DNA from: Prosthecobacter sp.
Lineage (GTDB): Bacteria > Verrucomicrobiota > Verrucomicrobiia > Verrucomicrobiales > Verrucomicrobiaceae
Assembly (NCBI RefSeq): GCF_020439865.1
Contig: NZ_JAGRPF010000113.1
Location: 144,304-208,303, forward strand
Reading direction: 5' to 3'
Length of the DNA stretch: 64,000 nucleotides
Below, in pieces: positions 25,318 through 34,574 of this stretch. Within the stretch, counting starts at the first letter, position 1. Every line of letters starts with the position of its first letter. A model generated the notes under the pieces. It was not told the DNA's origin, made no database searches, and was given only the letters and a program-made list of their open reading frames with translations. A program made the translations under genes and the position numbers.

Positions 25318-27408
25318 GTGATTCCACTCGATTTATCTCTCGCCGAAGTTCCTGGTCTGCCCGCGCATGCGGCGCGGACGTTGGCGAAGGAGGGCGTCAA
25401 AACGGTGGCGGATGTGGTGTGGCATCTGCCGTTCCGGCATGAGGACCGGCGGCAGATGCAGGCGCTGGCGTTCCAGTCGGGGTTGCTGCCGTCCTGCCAT
25501 CATGTGCTGGTGACGAAGACGGGAAACAAGTTTTTCGGCCGCCGTTCGGGCATGTTTGAGGCGGTGGTGCAGCATGCGGGCGGGATGCTGGGTCAGCAGC
25601 TCACCCTGCGCTGGTGGAACATGCCGTTCATGAGCCGCGTGATCGCGGAGGGGATGGAATTGATCGTGTATGGCGTGATCAAGGACACGAAGGGCCGACT
25701 GAGCATGGCGCATCCCGAGTATGAGATCGCCAAAGGCGGTGCGGACGACGATGCGGAGCAGATTCACACCGGGCGCATCACGCCGATCTACCGCCTGAAG
25801 GGTGCGATGACGCAGAAGGCGCTGCGCGTGGCGGCGTGGCATGTGATTCAGGCGTTGCCGGATTCCTTTGTGGACGACCTGCTGCCGACGCCAAGCGCCG
25901 AGGGTGAGTTCGCGGGACTGACGCGATCGCTGGCGCTGCGCGAGGTGCATTTTCCTTCGAGCATGGAGAAGCTGGAGCAGGCGCGGCGCTATCTCGCGCT
26001 GGAGGAGTTTTACGGCTATCAGCTTCGCGTGGCGCGGCGAAAGCGGCGCGTGATCGAATCCGGTGGTCGTGCGCAGAAGGGCACCGGCGAGCTGCTGCGC
26101 GATTTTTTCAACGAGCTGCCCTTCCAGCTCACAACTGCGCAGCAGCGCTGCCTGGACGAGATTCATCGCGATATGGCCTCGGGAAATCCGATGAACCGCC
26201 TGCTGCATGGCGATGTGGGCAGCGGCAAGACGGTGGTGGCCTTTGCGGCGATGCTGCGCGCGGTCGAGTCCGGTCGTCAGGCCGTGCTGATGGCGCCGAC
26301 GCAGATCCTGGCCGAGCAGCATGCGCGCAACGCCCGCAAGTGGCTGGAGCCGCTGGGTCTGCGTGTGGCCTTGCGAACAGGCAACAAGCGCGAGGACGGT
26401 GATGATTTCGAATTGATGCGCGGCAAGTTGAGCGAGGGAAAGGCGGAGATCGTCATCGGCACGCACGCGCTGCTGCATGATGCGGAGCTGATGCACAACA
26501 CGGGCATCGTGGTCATCGATGAGCAGCACAAGTTTGGCGTGGCGCAGCGGGCGAAGCTAATCCGCAAGGGCGACACGCCGGACGTGCTGGTGATGACGGC
26601 GACGCCGATTCCGCGTACGCTCACGCTGACGATCTACGGCGATCTGGAAGTCTCGACGATCGACCAGAAGCCGCGCGACGGCGTGAAGATCGTCACAAAG
26701 GTGAGACCGAAGACGAAGCTGAAGGACGCGGCGAAGTTTTTGCGGGAGCAGATCGAGGAAGGGCGCCAGGGCTATATCGTGTACGCGTTGATCGATGAAT
26801 CGGAGAAGCTGGAGGCCGGTGCGGCGACGAAAGGACACGAGGAATGGTCCAAGCTGCTCGCGCCGTGCGAAGTCGGGCTGCTGCATGGTCGCATGAGCGC
26901 GGAGGAGAAGGAGGATGTGATGAAACGCTTCCGCGCGGGCAAGCTGGACGCGCTGGTTTCGACGACGGTGATCGAGGTGGGCATCGACGTGCCGAACGCA
27001 ACGGTGATGTTCATTCACGATGCGGGCCGGTTCGGCCTCGCGCAGCTTCATCAGCTCCGCGGTCGCATCGGGCGTGGGGCGCACACGAGCTACTGCGTGT
27101 TGTTTGTCGATGATAAGGACACCGACAACCGCCAGCGACTCGCGATCATGGAGGAGACGAGCGACGGCTTCCAAATCGCCGAGGAAGATCTGCGACGTCG
27201 TGGTCCGGGTGATGTTCTCGGCCATGCGCAGAGCGGTCAGGCGCCGCTGCTGTTTGGCGAACTGCTGGCAGACACGCGTCTTGTGCGTCTGGCGCGGCAA
27301 CTTGCTGAGAAGACGCTGGATGAAGATCCGCAGTTGCAGCGTCCGGCCTTGGCGGCGTTCCGGGAGGAACCGGTGGGGGTGGAAAAGGCACAGGCGATGA
27401 TGCAATGA
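25318..27408 (+). CDS. recG: ATP-dependent DNA helicase RecG
   Basis: A 696-residue superfamily 2 helicase of normal RecG length. An N-terminal wedge/OB domain is followed by GDVGSGKTVVA (Walker A), MAPTQILAEQHA, IGTHAL, VIDEQHKFGVAQR (DEQH box), TATPIPRT, then the C-terminal TTVIEVGIDVPNATVM and QLRGRIGRG motifs, and the TRG-like end. It regresses stalled replication forks and resolves Holliday junctions. No ATG fits the family N-terminus; GTG 25318 (reading MIPLDLSLAEVPG) is chosen over an upstream TTG at 25291. The repeat element ends 36 bases before this start, so the mRNA leader may contain one of its arms. Confidence 0.96.
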   Translation: MIPLDLSLAEVPGLPAHAARTLAKEGVKTVADVVWHLPFRHEDRRQMQALAFQSGLLPSCHHVLVTKTGNKFFGRRSGMFEAVVQHAGGMLGQQLTLRWWNMPFMSRVIAEGMELIVYGVIKDTKGRLSMAHPEYEIAKGGADDDAEQIHTGRITPIYRLKGAMTQKALRVAAWHVIQALPDSFVDDLLPTPSAEGEFAGLTRSLALREVHFPSSMEKLEQARRYLALEEFYGYQLRVARRKRRVIESGGRAQKGTGELLRDFFNELPFQLTTAQQRCLDEIHRDMASGNPMNRLLHGDVGSGKTVVAFAAMLRAVESGRQAVLMAPTQILAEQHARNARKWLEPLGLRVALRTGNKREDGDDFELMRGKLSEGKAEIVIGTHALLHDAELMHNTGIVVIDEQHKFGVAQRAKLIRKGDTPDVLVMTATPIPRTLTLTIYGDLEVSTIDQKPRDGVKIVTKVRPKTKLKDAAKFLREQIEEGRQGYIVYALIDESEKLEAGAATKGHEEWSKLLAPCEVGLLHGRMSAEEKEDVMKRFRAGKLDALVSTTVIEVGIDVPNATVMFIHDAGRFGLAQLHQLRGRIGRGAHTSYCVLFVDDKDTDNRQRLAIMEETSDGFQIAEEDLRRRGPGDVLGHAQSGQAPLLFGELLADTRLVRLARQLAEKTLDEDPQLQRPALAAFREEPVGVEKAQAMMQ

Positions 27409-27501
27409 TGCTCAGGGAGGCTGTTTGATAAATCTTCCAAGTTATGGTTTGTTTAAGAAAGCTTGACGAATCGAGGTTTTGCCCGGTCAGTACCGTGTGT
27501 C

Positions 27502-28281
27502 ATGCATCCTCTTGCCCCCAGCCGAGCGCCTGTTGCGCTCATTGATCAGACCGAGGTCGCTCGTCAGCGGCGTCGGCGGGGGAAGCCGCGTGTCGAAATG
27601 ATGCGTCTGGCTGTGATTCTGGTGGCCGGATCGGCGGTGGCGTCGGGAGTTTGGTGGCTGAGGGAGGAGACGCCTCATCCGCATCCCGAGGAGGCGGTTC
27701 GGGAATCTCCGCTGGTGGAGGCGAGGAGTCTGAAACCGCTGCTAGAAACGACCCAACCGGCGAAAATGGCGGCCTATGCGATGAAAAAGGATGCCGGTAT
27801 GGCGAATCGCGCACCTGTGGAAGTGCGCATGGAGATTCCGGAGCCTGTGGCGTTGCCAGTGTGGTTGGTGGCCGATGGCGCGAGATCGGCGGAACTGCTG
27901 CGGCAGGAACTGCGTGAACGCGGTGCCAGGCAGATGGGCAAGGCGGTGCGTCTGGCGATGCTGAATGTGGCCGAACTTCTTGCCATGGATGAAGAGGCTT
28001 GGGACACGGGTCTGAAGACGGTGGCGGCCAACGAGAACCAGACTTCGGCACTGCTGCTGACGTTTTATCTCCACTATTTGGATCACGGTGGCGATGCCGC
28101 AGGAGTGGCCGCTTTGCGCAAGGCCGTTAACGACGGGGTGCCGCAGGCGCGCGCGGTCAGAGAGCATGTGCTGGCCGGGCGAAGTGTGGAGGAGTTTGAG
28201 CGGGAGATGGGTGCGGCGTTTGCTGCGGCGGGAATCGAACTGCATTTCACGCGACGGGGCGGAGCGGTGTTCCATCCGTGA
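27502..28281 (+). CDS. hypothetical single-span membrane protein
   Basis: A 259-residue protein. The N-terminus is Arg-rich (RQRRRRGKPR), then one membrane span at about residues 36-52 (RLAVILVAGSAVASGVWWL), then an acidic, helix-prone periplasmic part without recognised motifs. The C-terminal region (ALRKAVNDGVPQARAVREHVLAGRSVEEFEREMG) looks helical. It starts about 90 bases after recG and precedes the PIN-TRAM gene by 61 bases. Function unknown. Confidence 0.65.
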   Translation: MHPLAPSRAPVALIDQTEVARQRRRRGKPRVEMMRLAVILVAGSAVASGVWWLREETPHPHPEEAVRESPLVEARSLKPLLETTQPAKMAAYAMKKDAGMANRAPVEVRMEIPEPVALPVWLVADGARSAELLRQELRERGARQMGKAVRLAMLNVAELLAMDEEAWDTGLKTVAANENQTSALLLTFYLHYLDHGGDAAGVAALRKAVNDGVPQARAVREHVLAGRSVEEFEREMGAAFAAAGIELHFTRRGGAVFHP

Positions 28282-28342
28282 GGAATTCCGGGGAGAATCC
28301 TTTTGCTCGACCGATGTTTCGCATTAATCCCTGAGCATCTGC

Positions 28343-29371
28343 ATGAAAACCTCCTGGCCCATACGCCTCGTGCGCGCCCTCTTCTTTGCCTTCTCGGTTT
28401 TCATCGGCATGGCGATCGCGATGGGGCTGGATCAGGAAGCGTGGAAGGGGGCGGTGAGCGGAGCCGTCTTTATGGGACTGCTTTTGGTGCTGGATGCCAT
28501 TTTTGTGCAGTTCACTCTGCGTGATTTTTCGCATGCTACTTTGGGTTTGGCGGTCGGATTGTTCTGTGCATGGCTGATCACAAGAGTGGGTGTCTTCCAG
28601 CTCGCGTACTTTCAGAATCACGCGGACGGCGAGGCGTTGCAAAATGTGGTCGAGATCTGTGTCTATGGCACATTTGCTTTTTTCGGTGTCACTTTTGCCC
28701 TGCGCAGTGATCGGGATCAGTTTGCTTTCCTGATTCCCTATGTGCGTTTTCGGCGAGATGGTTCCGAAGGCGAGCCGATGTTGCTGGACGTGAATGCGGT
28801 CGTCGACGCCCGGCTGCCGGGAGTGTTTGCCACTGGTTTTCTCAGCGGTGCGGTGGTGGTGCCGCGCTGTGTTTTGGATGAGCTTCAGCGGCTCTCAGAT
28901 TCCACCGAGCCGGCGGAAACACTGAGAGGCAAGCGTGGTCTCGAGATGATGGAGAAGCTGCGTGCCCGGCCGGAGATGCAAGTTTCCATTCATGAGGATG
29001 GCGCCGGAGCGACGGACGTTCCTCTGGAAACGAGGTTGGTGACGCTGGCACGCGAGCTCAATGCGCGCCTGCTGACCAATGACGACAATCTCGCCAAAGT
29101 GGCGCGTCTGCGCGGCATCACGGTGCTCAGCTTTCGCGAGCTCGCGGCAGCGCTGAATCCTGAGCTCGGTGTCGGGGATGAACTTCGGCTGGCGCTGACG
29201 AAACCGGGCAAGGACAAGAACCAGGCCGTGGGATACCTGCCGGATGGCGCAATGATTGTCGTAAACAATGCCTCCGCCCAGATCGGTCAGACGGTGGATG
29301 TGGTGGTCTCAGGCACTTTGCCGACAAGCGCGGGACGTCTGGTCTTTGCGGAGATCAAACCAGCGTCGTAA
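28343..29371 (+). CDS. membrane-anchored PIN-TRAM domain protein (YacL-like)
   Basis: A 342-residue protein. Three to four membrane spans fill residues 1-115. A PIN nuclease fold follows: LLDVNAVVDARLP carries the first acidic residue, VVPRCVLDELQ the second, then KRGLEMMEKL, and LLTNDDNLAKVA the last acidic cluster. A C-terminal TRAM domain reads NQAVGYLPDGAMIVVNNA. This is the layout of Bacillus YacL. Members are suspected RNA-binding or RNA-cleaving proteins at the membrane. The 3' end overlaps the convergent PEP-CTERM gene by 17 bases. Confidence 0.9.
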   Translation: MKTSWPIRLVRALFFAFSVFIGMAIAMGLDQEAWKGAVSGAVFMGLLLVLDAIFVQFTLRDFSHATLGLAVGLFCAWLITRVGVFQLAYFQNHADGEALQNVVEICVYGTFAFFGVTFALRSDRDQFAFLIPYVRFRRDGSEGEPMLLDVNAVVDARLPGVFATGFLSGAVVVPRCVLDELQRLSDSTEPAETLRGKRGLEMMEKLRARPEMQVSIHEDGAGATDVPLETRLVTLARELNARLLTNDDNLAKVARLRGITVLSFRELAAALNPELGVGDELRLALTKPGKDKNQAVGYLPDGAMIVVNNASAQIGQTVDVVVSGTLPTSAGRLVFAEIKPAS

Positions 29372-30374
29372 AACGTCTGCGCCGCAACAGACTGCCGGCG
29401 GCAGCGAGCAATATCAGGAAAGCCGACTGCGGCTCCGGCACCACGGCGATGGACATTATGGCCGCCGCATTCGTCGAGATGCGCGAGGCGTACATGCTTG
29501 AGGGGTTGTCCAACGGCAGGTCGGGGATAAGTGTCCAGCCGAACGCATCCGACCCTTGGTAGAGCCCGCCACGATCAAACAAGGCGGCGTCGAATTCGGA
29601 ACCGTCTCCCACGATGTTGTTGGTGTCGAACTGGCCGTCGATGCTGTAGTTGATGCCCGCCAGTTTCCACACACCGCCGTCGTTGACAAACACACCGCCG
29701 CCGGAATCGCCATTGGATAGCGTGGCTTCTTCCACGGTGCCGCTGGCGCTGAAATTCGCCGTGAGCAGGTCGCCGAGAGCACTGGAGTAAACGCCGCTCA
29801 CCGTGTTGCTGCCCCAGCGTGTGATGCCGTCGGGCGAACTGTCCTCCCAACCGTGCAAAACGCCGCTCACCATGACGTCTGCTCCGCGTGGACCGCCGCG
29901 TCCCATCGTCACCATGGTCAGTCCCACCTCGAGAGATCCGGTGTAGAGCGGCGCATAATTCGAAAAGTATTCCTGCACCTTGAAAATTCGCAGGTCGGTG
30001 CCCGCGATGTCCCAATAACCGATGCCGCTGTTCACCGTGGTGTCGATGTTGTAGGTGACGTCCGAACCGCCGTTGAAGATGCCGCTTTGCGTGAAGGTGG
30101 TTCCCTGTGTGCCGAAGTGCTGCGCGGTAATAAAGTACTGCGGAGCGATCATGGTTCCGAGATACGCACCATAGAGGCCTTCATACTGCCAGCCCGAATC
30201 CTCGAAGGCGCCAGTGGGTGCCGTGGTGTTATGATTCGAATCTGCCGTGTCGTAGAATAACACCGCGCTGCATGGCTCGATGCTCAGGCAAAACACCGCC
30301 AGCATGCAGAACAGGATGCGCGAGCATGAGGCGGTTGAAGATTTGGACGGCACGAACATTAAGTACCATCTCAT
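29355..30374 (-). CDS. trypsin-like protein with PEP-CTERM sorting signal
   Basis: A 339-residue secreted protein. The leader ILFCMLAVFCLSIEPCSA is followed by a chymotrypsin-like fold with the triad visible: His in ITAQHFG, Asp in TDLRIFKV and Ser in NGDSGGGVF. The C-terminus reads VPEPQSAFLILLAAAGSLLRRRR, a canonical PEP-CTERM tail (PEP motif, membrane span, basic cluster), which exosortase cleaves for sorting to the surface matrix. No exosortase gene is in this window. The start at ATG 30374 is taken; ATG 30359 is also possible. Confidence 0.88.
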   Translation of the reverse strand: MRWYLMFVPSKSSTASCSRILFCMLAVFCLSIEPCSAVLFYDTADSNHNTTAPTGAFEDSGWQYEGLYGAYLGTMIAPQYFITAQHFGTQGTTFTQSGIFNGGSDVTYNIDTTVNSGIGYWDIAGTDLRIFKVQEYFSNYAPLYTGSLEVGLTMVTMGRGGPRGADVMVSGVLHGWEDSSPDGITRWGSNTVSGVYSSALGDLLTANFSASGTVEEATLSNGDSGGGVFVNDGGVWKLAGINYSIDGQFDTNNIVGDGSEFDAALFDRGGLYQGSDAFGWTLIPDLPLDNPSSMYASRISTNAAAIMSIAVVPEPQSAFLILLAAAGSLLRRRRFTTLV

Positions 30375-30534
30375 TACTTGTTTGAATTACCATAAAACTT
30401 TGCTGAGAGCCTTCAAAATCATGTCTTTGGCGGTAGGCATACAGCTATGCGTGCTTACCTGATGGAGGCTCGTCGAAATCGCGCCTCGACACTCCGGTCA
30501 TTTTTGTTATGGATGCCACGTTTGTGACTCAAAA

Positions 30535-31884
30535 ATGAAACGTGGCTGGCTCAACATGCTGAGTGCTTGCGTGCTTCCACCGCTCGTCGGTGTAGGAGTT
30601 TGCGGGGGCATGATCCATCTGCTGAAGGGACACGAATTGTTCCGCGTGGAAGGAGAAACTTTGCCCACGGCAGCAGTGAGTCAGGTGAGGAAGGGCAGGC
30701 TGAGCGAGACTTCCGCGGAGATTCGCACGGCGCTTCCCGTCGATGCGCCGTTCGATCCGGTGCGCGCTCCGCAGGTACTGCCCAGTGCTGAAAAGGCAGC
30801 GGTTCGAAATGCGGCCGAGACTGCGAAGGCGAAGCCCGTGGTGCCTGCGAGGCGGGATAGCGTGGAACCGGTCGCGGCGGTTGTTCAGAAACCCGTCGTG
30901 CCAGCAAAAGTCATCGCTGTCCAACCGGCTGTCTGGCGTCCGATCCATGATCCCATCACCGAGCATTGGACGCGACTGATGCCGCGTACTGAGGCGTTGC
31001 CGCAAGCCTATCAGGCGGTGCTCAATGATGATGCTGAGCATCTGGCGAGGATCATTGCCATGGGCATCTCACCTCACGAAATGACTTTGGGGGGCGATAC
31101 GGCGCTCTGCGCTGCGGTGCGCATGGGACGAGCGGAGTGTGTCCGCGTGCTCGCGCTTTCCGGCGTGGACATGAACCAGCCCGCTCATGAGAAGCAGCCG
31201 CCGATCGCAATCGCCTCTCTCCGTCGCAATGAAGAAGTGCTCAAGGCGCTTCTCGACGCTGGAGTGGACCCCAACACGCGCTTTAAAACGCCGGTTCTCA
31301 AGGCTGTCATCGACCGCTGCGTGATCAAAGACCTGCGCAATGCGCTGGAGAGCGATCGCGGCATCACGCCGCTCATCTGCTGCTCGGCTCGTGGAGATGT
31401 CGAAGGTGCCGTGACACTGATGCGCGCCGGCGCCAAGCCTGGCATGGGCACCACGCGCTATCATCGCTACCCGATCAATTTCGCCGCCACCCAGGGCTAC
31501 CTCTTCCTGATGCGTGTGCTGCTCGGTCGTGATCCGGATTCAGAGCCGGACACGCTCGTCACAGTCGATCTCTCTAGCCAGCGTGCCTGGGTGACCAAGC
31601 GCGGGCAGATCATCAACAGCACCTCTGTCTCCACCGGACGCGAGGGCTACAGCACTCCGGCGGGGCGCTACGTCATCACCGACAAACACACCTCCCACGT
31701 TTCCACGCTCTATCACGTCGAGATGCCTTGGTTCATGCGTTTGAACTGCGGTGCCATCGGCCTGCACAGCGGCTACGTCACCGGTCGTCCCGCTTCGCAT
31801 GGCTGCATCCGGTTGCCCTACCAGAAAGCGAAGGAGTTCTTCAGTCAGGTGCGCGTTGGAGACGAGGTGCAGATCGTTCACTGA
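30535..31884 (+). CDS. L,D-transpeptidase (YkuD) with ankyrin repeats
   Basis: A 449-residue exported protein. An N-terminal hydrophobic segment (LSACVLPPLVGVGVCGGMI) is followed by a Pro/Ala/Val-rich linker to about 140. Ankyrin-like repeats follow at about 155-320 (LARIIAMGISPHEMTLGGDTALCAAVRMGRAECVRVL and repeats). The YkuD domain, residues 345-449, has GLHSGYVTGRPASHGCIRLP with the catalytic Cys and both histidines. The enzyme would form 3-3 cross-links or attach proteins to peptidoglycan. A YkuD domain joined to ankyrin repeats is uncommon; the repeats may tether it to a partner protein. Confidence 0.9.
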   Translation: MKRGWLNMLSACVLPPLVGVGVCGGMIHLLKGHELFRVEGETLPTAAVSQVRKGRLSETSAEIRTALPVDAPFDPVRAPQVLPSAEKAAVRNAAETAKAKPVVPARRDSVEPVAAVVQKPVVPAKVIAVQPAVWRPIHDPITEHWTRLMPRTEALPQAYQAVLNDDAEHLARIIAMGISPHEMTLGGDTALCAAVRMGRAECVRVLALSGVDMNQPAHEKQPPIAIASLRRNEEVLKALLDAGVDPNTRFKTPVLKAVIDRCVIKDLRNALESDRGITPLICCSARGDVEGAVTLMRAGAKPGMGTTRYHRYPINFAATQGYLFLMRVLLGRDPDSEPDTLVTVDLSSQRAWVTKRGQIINSTSVSTGREGYSTPAGRYVITDKHTSHVSTLYHVEMPWFMRLNCGAIGLHSGYVTGRPASHGCIRLPYQKAKEFFSQVRVGDEVQIVH

Positions 31885-31895
31885 TCCGGCTGGCC

Positions 31896-33011
31896 TCAAA
31901 AGACGACGCCCCAGCCGCCATCGGCTGTCACCAGCGGAGCTGCGTAACTCCACAGCTTTCCTTTGGCACTGCCTTTGATGTTCAGCGGCTTGCCGTCTGG
32001 GTCGAACACCCGCCAGTGAATCGTTCCGGCCTTGCCCCAGCTGGAGCCCTCCACCCAGGTGCGCAGTTCTTCGCCTTTGGCATTTAAAACGGATCGCGGA
32101 TGGTTCATGATCGTCTTCGGCGCGTCGGTGGAAGCGCTCAAGGCATTGTTCGTCCAAGACTGCAGTTGAAACTCACGCACCCATTGCACTCTCAGCTCGT
32201 TGCTCGAGTCACGACACTCCGCCGTGGTCATCGGGCAGGCTGACATCTGCCACTTGTCCTCCGCGAGCAGCTTTGGTGGAGTTGCGGCATTCGCGCCTGG
32301 AGGCAGTTCGATCAATCGGGCTCCCCGTCCGCTGCCGGCGACGGCTGTGCGGTACAAGATGGCGAGCGCGCCGCTGGCGTTCGCGCCGGCGGTCAGGCCG
32401 CAGCAGGCGCAGACGCCGAACGCTTCTCCCTTCGGAGTCCATGGTTCGCCAAACGTCAGGCCGTCATCGTTTGACTGGCGGATGAAAACACGGCGCGCAG
32501 CCTCGCCGGCGCCCTCCTGCAGACCGGCATGCCACACGATCCATACATGGCCTTTGCCATCGCTTGCCACAGCGGCACCGCCGTCCAGCTCGATCGTCGA
32601 ACCCATCATGTCTTTGGGCTTCGAGGCATTGAAATACGCATCCACACGCGAGTAAAACAAAGCGCTGCCCTTGCCGCCTGCGGCGGTGCCACTGGCTCCG
32701 CTCCACAACACATGGCGAACGCCGCCCACGCCTGCCGCCAGCGTCGGCCCTCGCACGGTGCCGCTGGCCACGGCCATGGACTCTGGGGTGCTGATCTTGC
32801 GTGCGTTGTCCAAAGCGCCGTCCTGTCGCACGGTCGCTACGAACACATCACAGCTCGCAGGTTTGCCCTGGAGGTAAACGAGATGGGTGTTACCGCTCGG
32901 TCCGGCCACGCTGCGTGGCTGCATGGCATTGTCCGGAAGGCGAATGATCTCGACATCAGCCGCTACGGCGAGGGCGAACGAGAGAGGAAGCAGGAACAAA
33001 AGAGTTCTCAT
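31896..33011 (-). CDS. secreted BNR/sialidase-like repeat protein
   Basis: A 371-residue protein starting at ATG 33011 with a signal peptide (RTLLFLLPLSFALAVAA). The rest is beta-rich and carries sialidase-type Asp-box-like stretches (QSNDDGLTFGEPW, a good match to SxDxGxTW). A Cys-rich part (GVCACCGLTAG, SACPMTTAECRD) is unusual for a periplasmic beta-propeller and could be disulphide-bonded or metal-binding. Catalytic sialidase residues are not evident, so a sugar- or surface-binding role is as likely as enzyme activity. It lies downstream of mpl on the same strand, 56 bases away. Confidence 0.65.
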   Translation of the reverse strand: MRTLLFLLPLSFALAVAADVEIIRLPDNAMQPRSVAGPSGNTHLVYLQGKPASCDVFVATVRQDGALDNARKISTPESMAVASGTVRGPTLAAGVGGVRHVLWSGASGTAAGGKGSALFYSRVDAYFNASKPKDMMGSTIELDGGAAVASDGKGHVWIVWHAGLQEGAGEAARRVFIRQSNDDGLTFGEPWTPKGEAFGVCACCGLTAGANASGALAILYRTAVAGSGRGARLIELPPGANAATPPKLLAEDKWQMSACPMTTAECRDSSNELRVQWVREFQLQSWTNNALSASTDAPKTIMNHPRSVLNAKGEELRTWVEGSSWGKAGTIHWRVFDPDGKPLNIKGSAKGKLWSYAAPLVTADGGWGVVF

Positions 33012-33067
33012 GGTGCTCCACAACGCTCGGAGGTTTCAACTACTCTCACGCCGCCTCTTCAGAAGGC

Positions 33068-34453
33068 TCAGAGAGTCTTGAGCAGCTTGTCGTGAATCCC
33101 GTCGAAGCCGCCGTTGCTGAAGACCACGATCACATCACCGCTGCGCGTCTCCTTCTTCAACCGGTCCACAATCGCGTCCGTGCTGGTTTCGAACCAGCAG
33201 GGTTTCCCGCGTGAGGTGACACTGAGCGCGACCTTGGCTGTGTCGAGGCGCTCATCGGCGGCCACCTTCTCCGGGTTTGCCACGGCGGCAATCACAGAGC
33301 CGTCAGCTTCGGTCAGTGCGTCGATCAATTCGTTCTGCAACACGTTGCGGCGGCTCGTGTTGGAGCGCGGCTCAAACAGCGCCCACAGACGACGGCCGCT
33401 GTAGCGCTGGCGCAGACCGCGCAACGTTTCACGGATCGCCGTCGGGTGATGGCCGAAGTCGTCGATGACGGTGATACCGTGGGTCGAACCACGTTCCTGC
33501 TGGCGGCGGCGGATGCCGCGGAAGCTGCACAGACCTGCGCGAATCTCATCATCACTCAATCCGGCAAAGCGGGCCGCGCAGACACACATCGCGGCATTGC
33601 GCACGTTGAACTCGCCGACCATGGGCACTTCAAAGGCGGCACCGTTGATCTCGAAATGCGTGCTCTTAGGCGCGGCTTGCGTGATCGTGATGCGGAAGTC
33701 GCACGTTGGTCCCAAGCCCACCGTCTTGAGCGGCGCAGGGCACTTGGCACGGAGCGTCAGGCAGTTGGGATCGTCGCCGTTGATCAGAACCAGGCCGTTG
33801 CGCGGCACCGAGTTCAGGAAACGCCGAAACGAGAGCAGGATCTCGTCGAGGTCGCGGAAGATGTCGGCGTGATCGAACTCGATGTTGTTCACGATCGCGC
33901 ATTCCGGCAGGTAGTGAAGGAACTTGCTGCGCTTGTCGAAGTAGGCCGTGTCGTACTCGTCGCCTTCGATGACAAACAAGTTCGAATGCGTGAAGCGTGC
34001 GCCGGATTCAAAATTTTCCGGCACGCCGCCGATCATGAAACCGGGATCTTTGCCGGCATGCTCGAAGATCCACGCCAGCATCGTCGTCGTCGTTGTTTTG
34101 CCATGCGTGCCGCTCACCACAAAGCTGCGTTTGCCCTGAATCACTTCGCGCTTCAGCATCTCGGCCATCGAGACGTACGGAAGCTTCTTCTCCAGCAGCG
34201 TCTCGAGCTCTTCATTGCCGCGCGAGATGGCATTGCCCACGACATAGACGTCGGCGTTGAGCGGCAGATTCTCCGGCTTGTAGCCTTCGGTTACGGTGAT
34301 GCCTGCATTGCGCAGCACGTCCGACATCGGAGGATAAACCTTCTCGTCCGAACCCGTGATCTGATGCCCCAAGGCCCGCAGCGCGACCGCGGTCGAGCCC
34401 ATCGCGGTACCGCAGATGCCGATGAAGTGAATGTGCTTGGTGGTGGAGGCCAT
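33068..34453 (-). CDS. mpl: UDP-N-acetylmuramate:L-alanyl-gamma-D-glutamyl-meso-diaminopimelate ligase
   Basis: A 461-residue Mur ligase of the usual Mpl length. The start at ATG 34453 gives KHIHFIGICGTAMGSTAVALR, the Mpl version of the Rossmann entry. Then come VVSGTHGKTTTTTML (ATP loop), VIEGDEYDTAYFDKRSKFLHYLPE (diagnostic for Mpl rather than MurC), NNIEFDHADIF, and the C-terminal DDFGHHPTAI and FEPRSNTSRRNV. It reattaches recycled tripeptide to UDP-MurNAc in peptidoglycan salvage. The gene is divergent from the sigma-factor gene. Confidence 0.95.
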   Translation of the reverse strand: MASTTKHIHFIGICGTAMGSTAVALRALGHQITGSDEKVYPPMSDVLRNAGITVTEGYKPENLPLNADVYVVGNAISRGNEELETLLEKKLPYVSMAEMLKREVIQGKRSFVVSGTHGKTTTTTMLAWIFEHAGKDPGFMIGGVPENFESGARFTHSNLFVIEGDEYDTAYFDKRSKFLHYLPECAIVNNIEFDHADIFRDLDEILLSFRRFLNSVPRNGLVLINGDDPNCLTLRAKCPAPLKTVGLGPTCDFRITITQAAPKSTHFEINGAAFEVPMVGEFNVRNAAMCVCAARFAGLSDDEIRAGLCSFRGIRRRQQERGSTHGITVIDDFGHHPTAIRETLRGLRQRYSGRRLWALFEPRSNTSRRNVLQNELIDALTEADGSVIAAVANPEKVAADERLDTAKVALSVTSRGKPCWFETSTDAIVDRLKKETRSGDVIVVFSNGGFDGIHDKLLKTL

Positions 34454-34574
34454 TGCTGAAAAAAGGGAGCCTGATTTAAGCCGGAATTTGCTCCCCCGTC
34501 CGCAAAAAGTTTGGCTTTGAGGGAATAAACCCCTCCCACAGCGGCTCCCATGTCGAAATGGTCCTCCCTGCTGC

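Noticed and set aside
25107..25442. Arg-rich frames (ARVPRAD..., ARGTRALL) around the recG leader
   Set aside because: They are translations of the inverted repeat in both strands, not genes.
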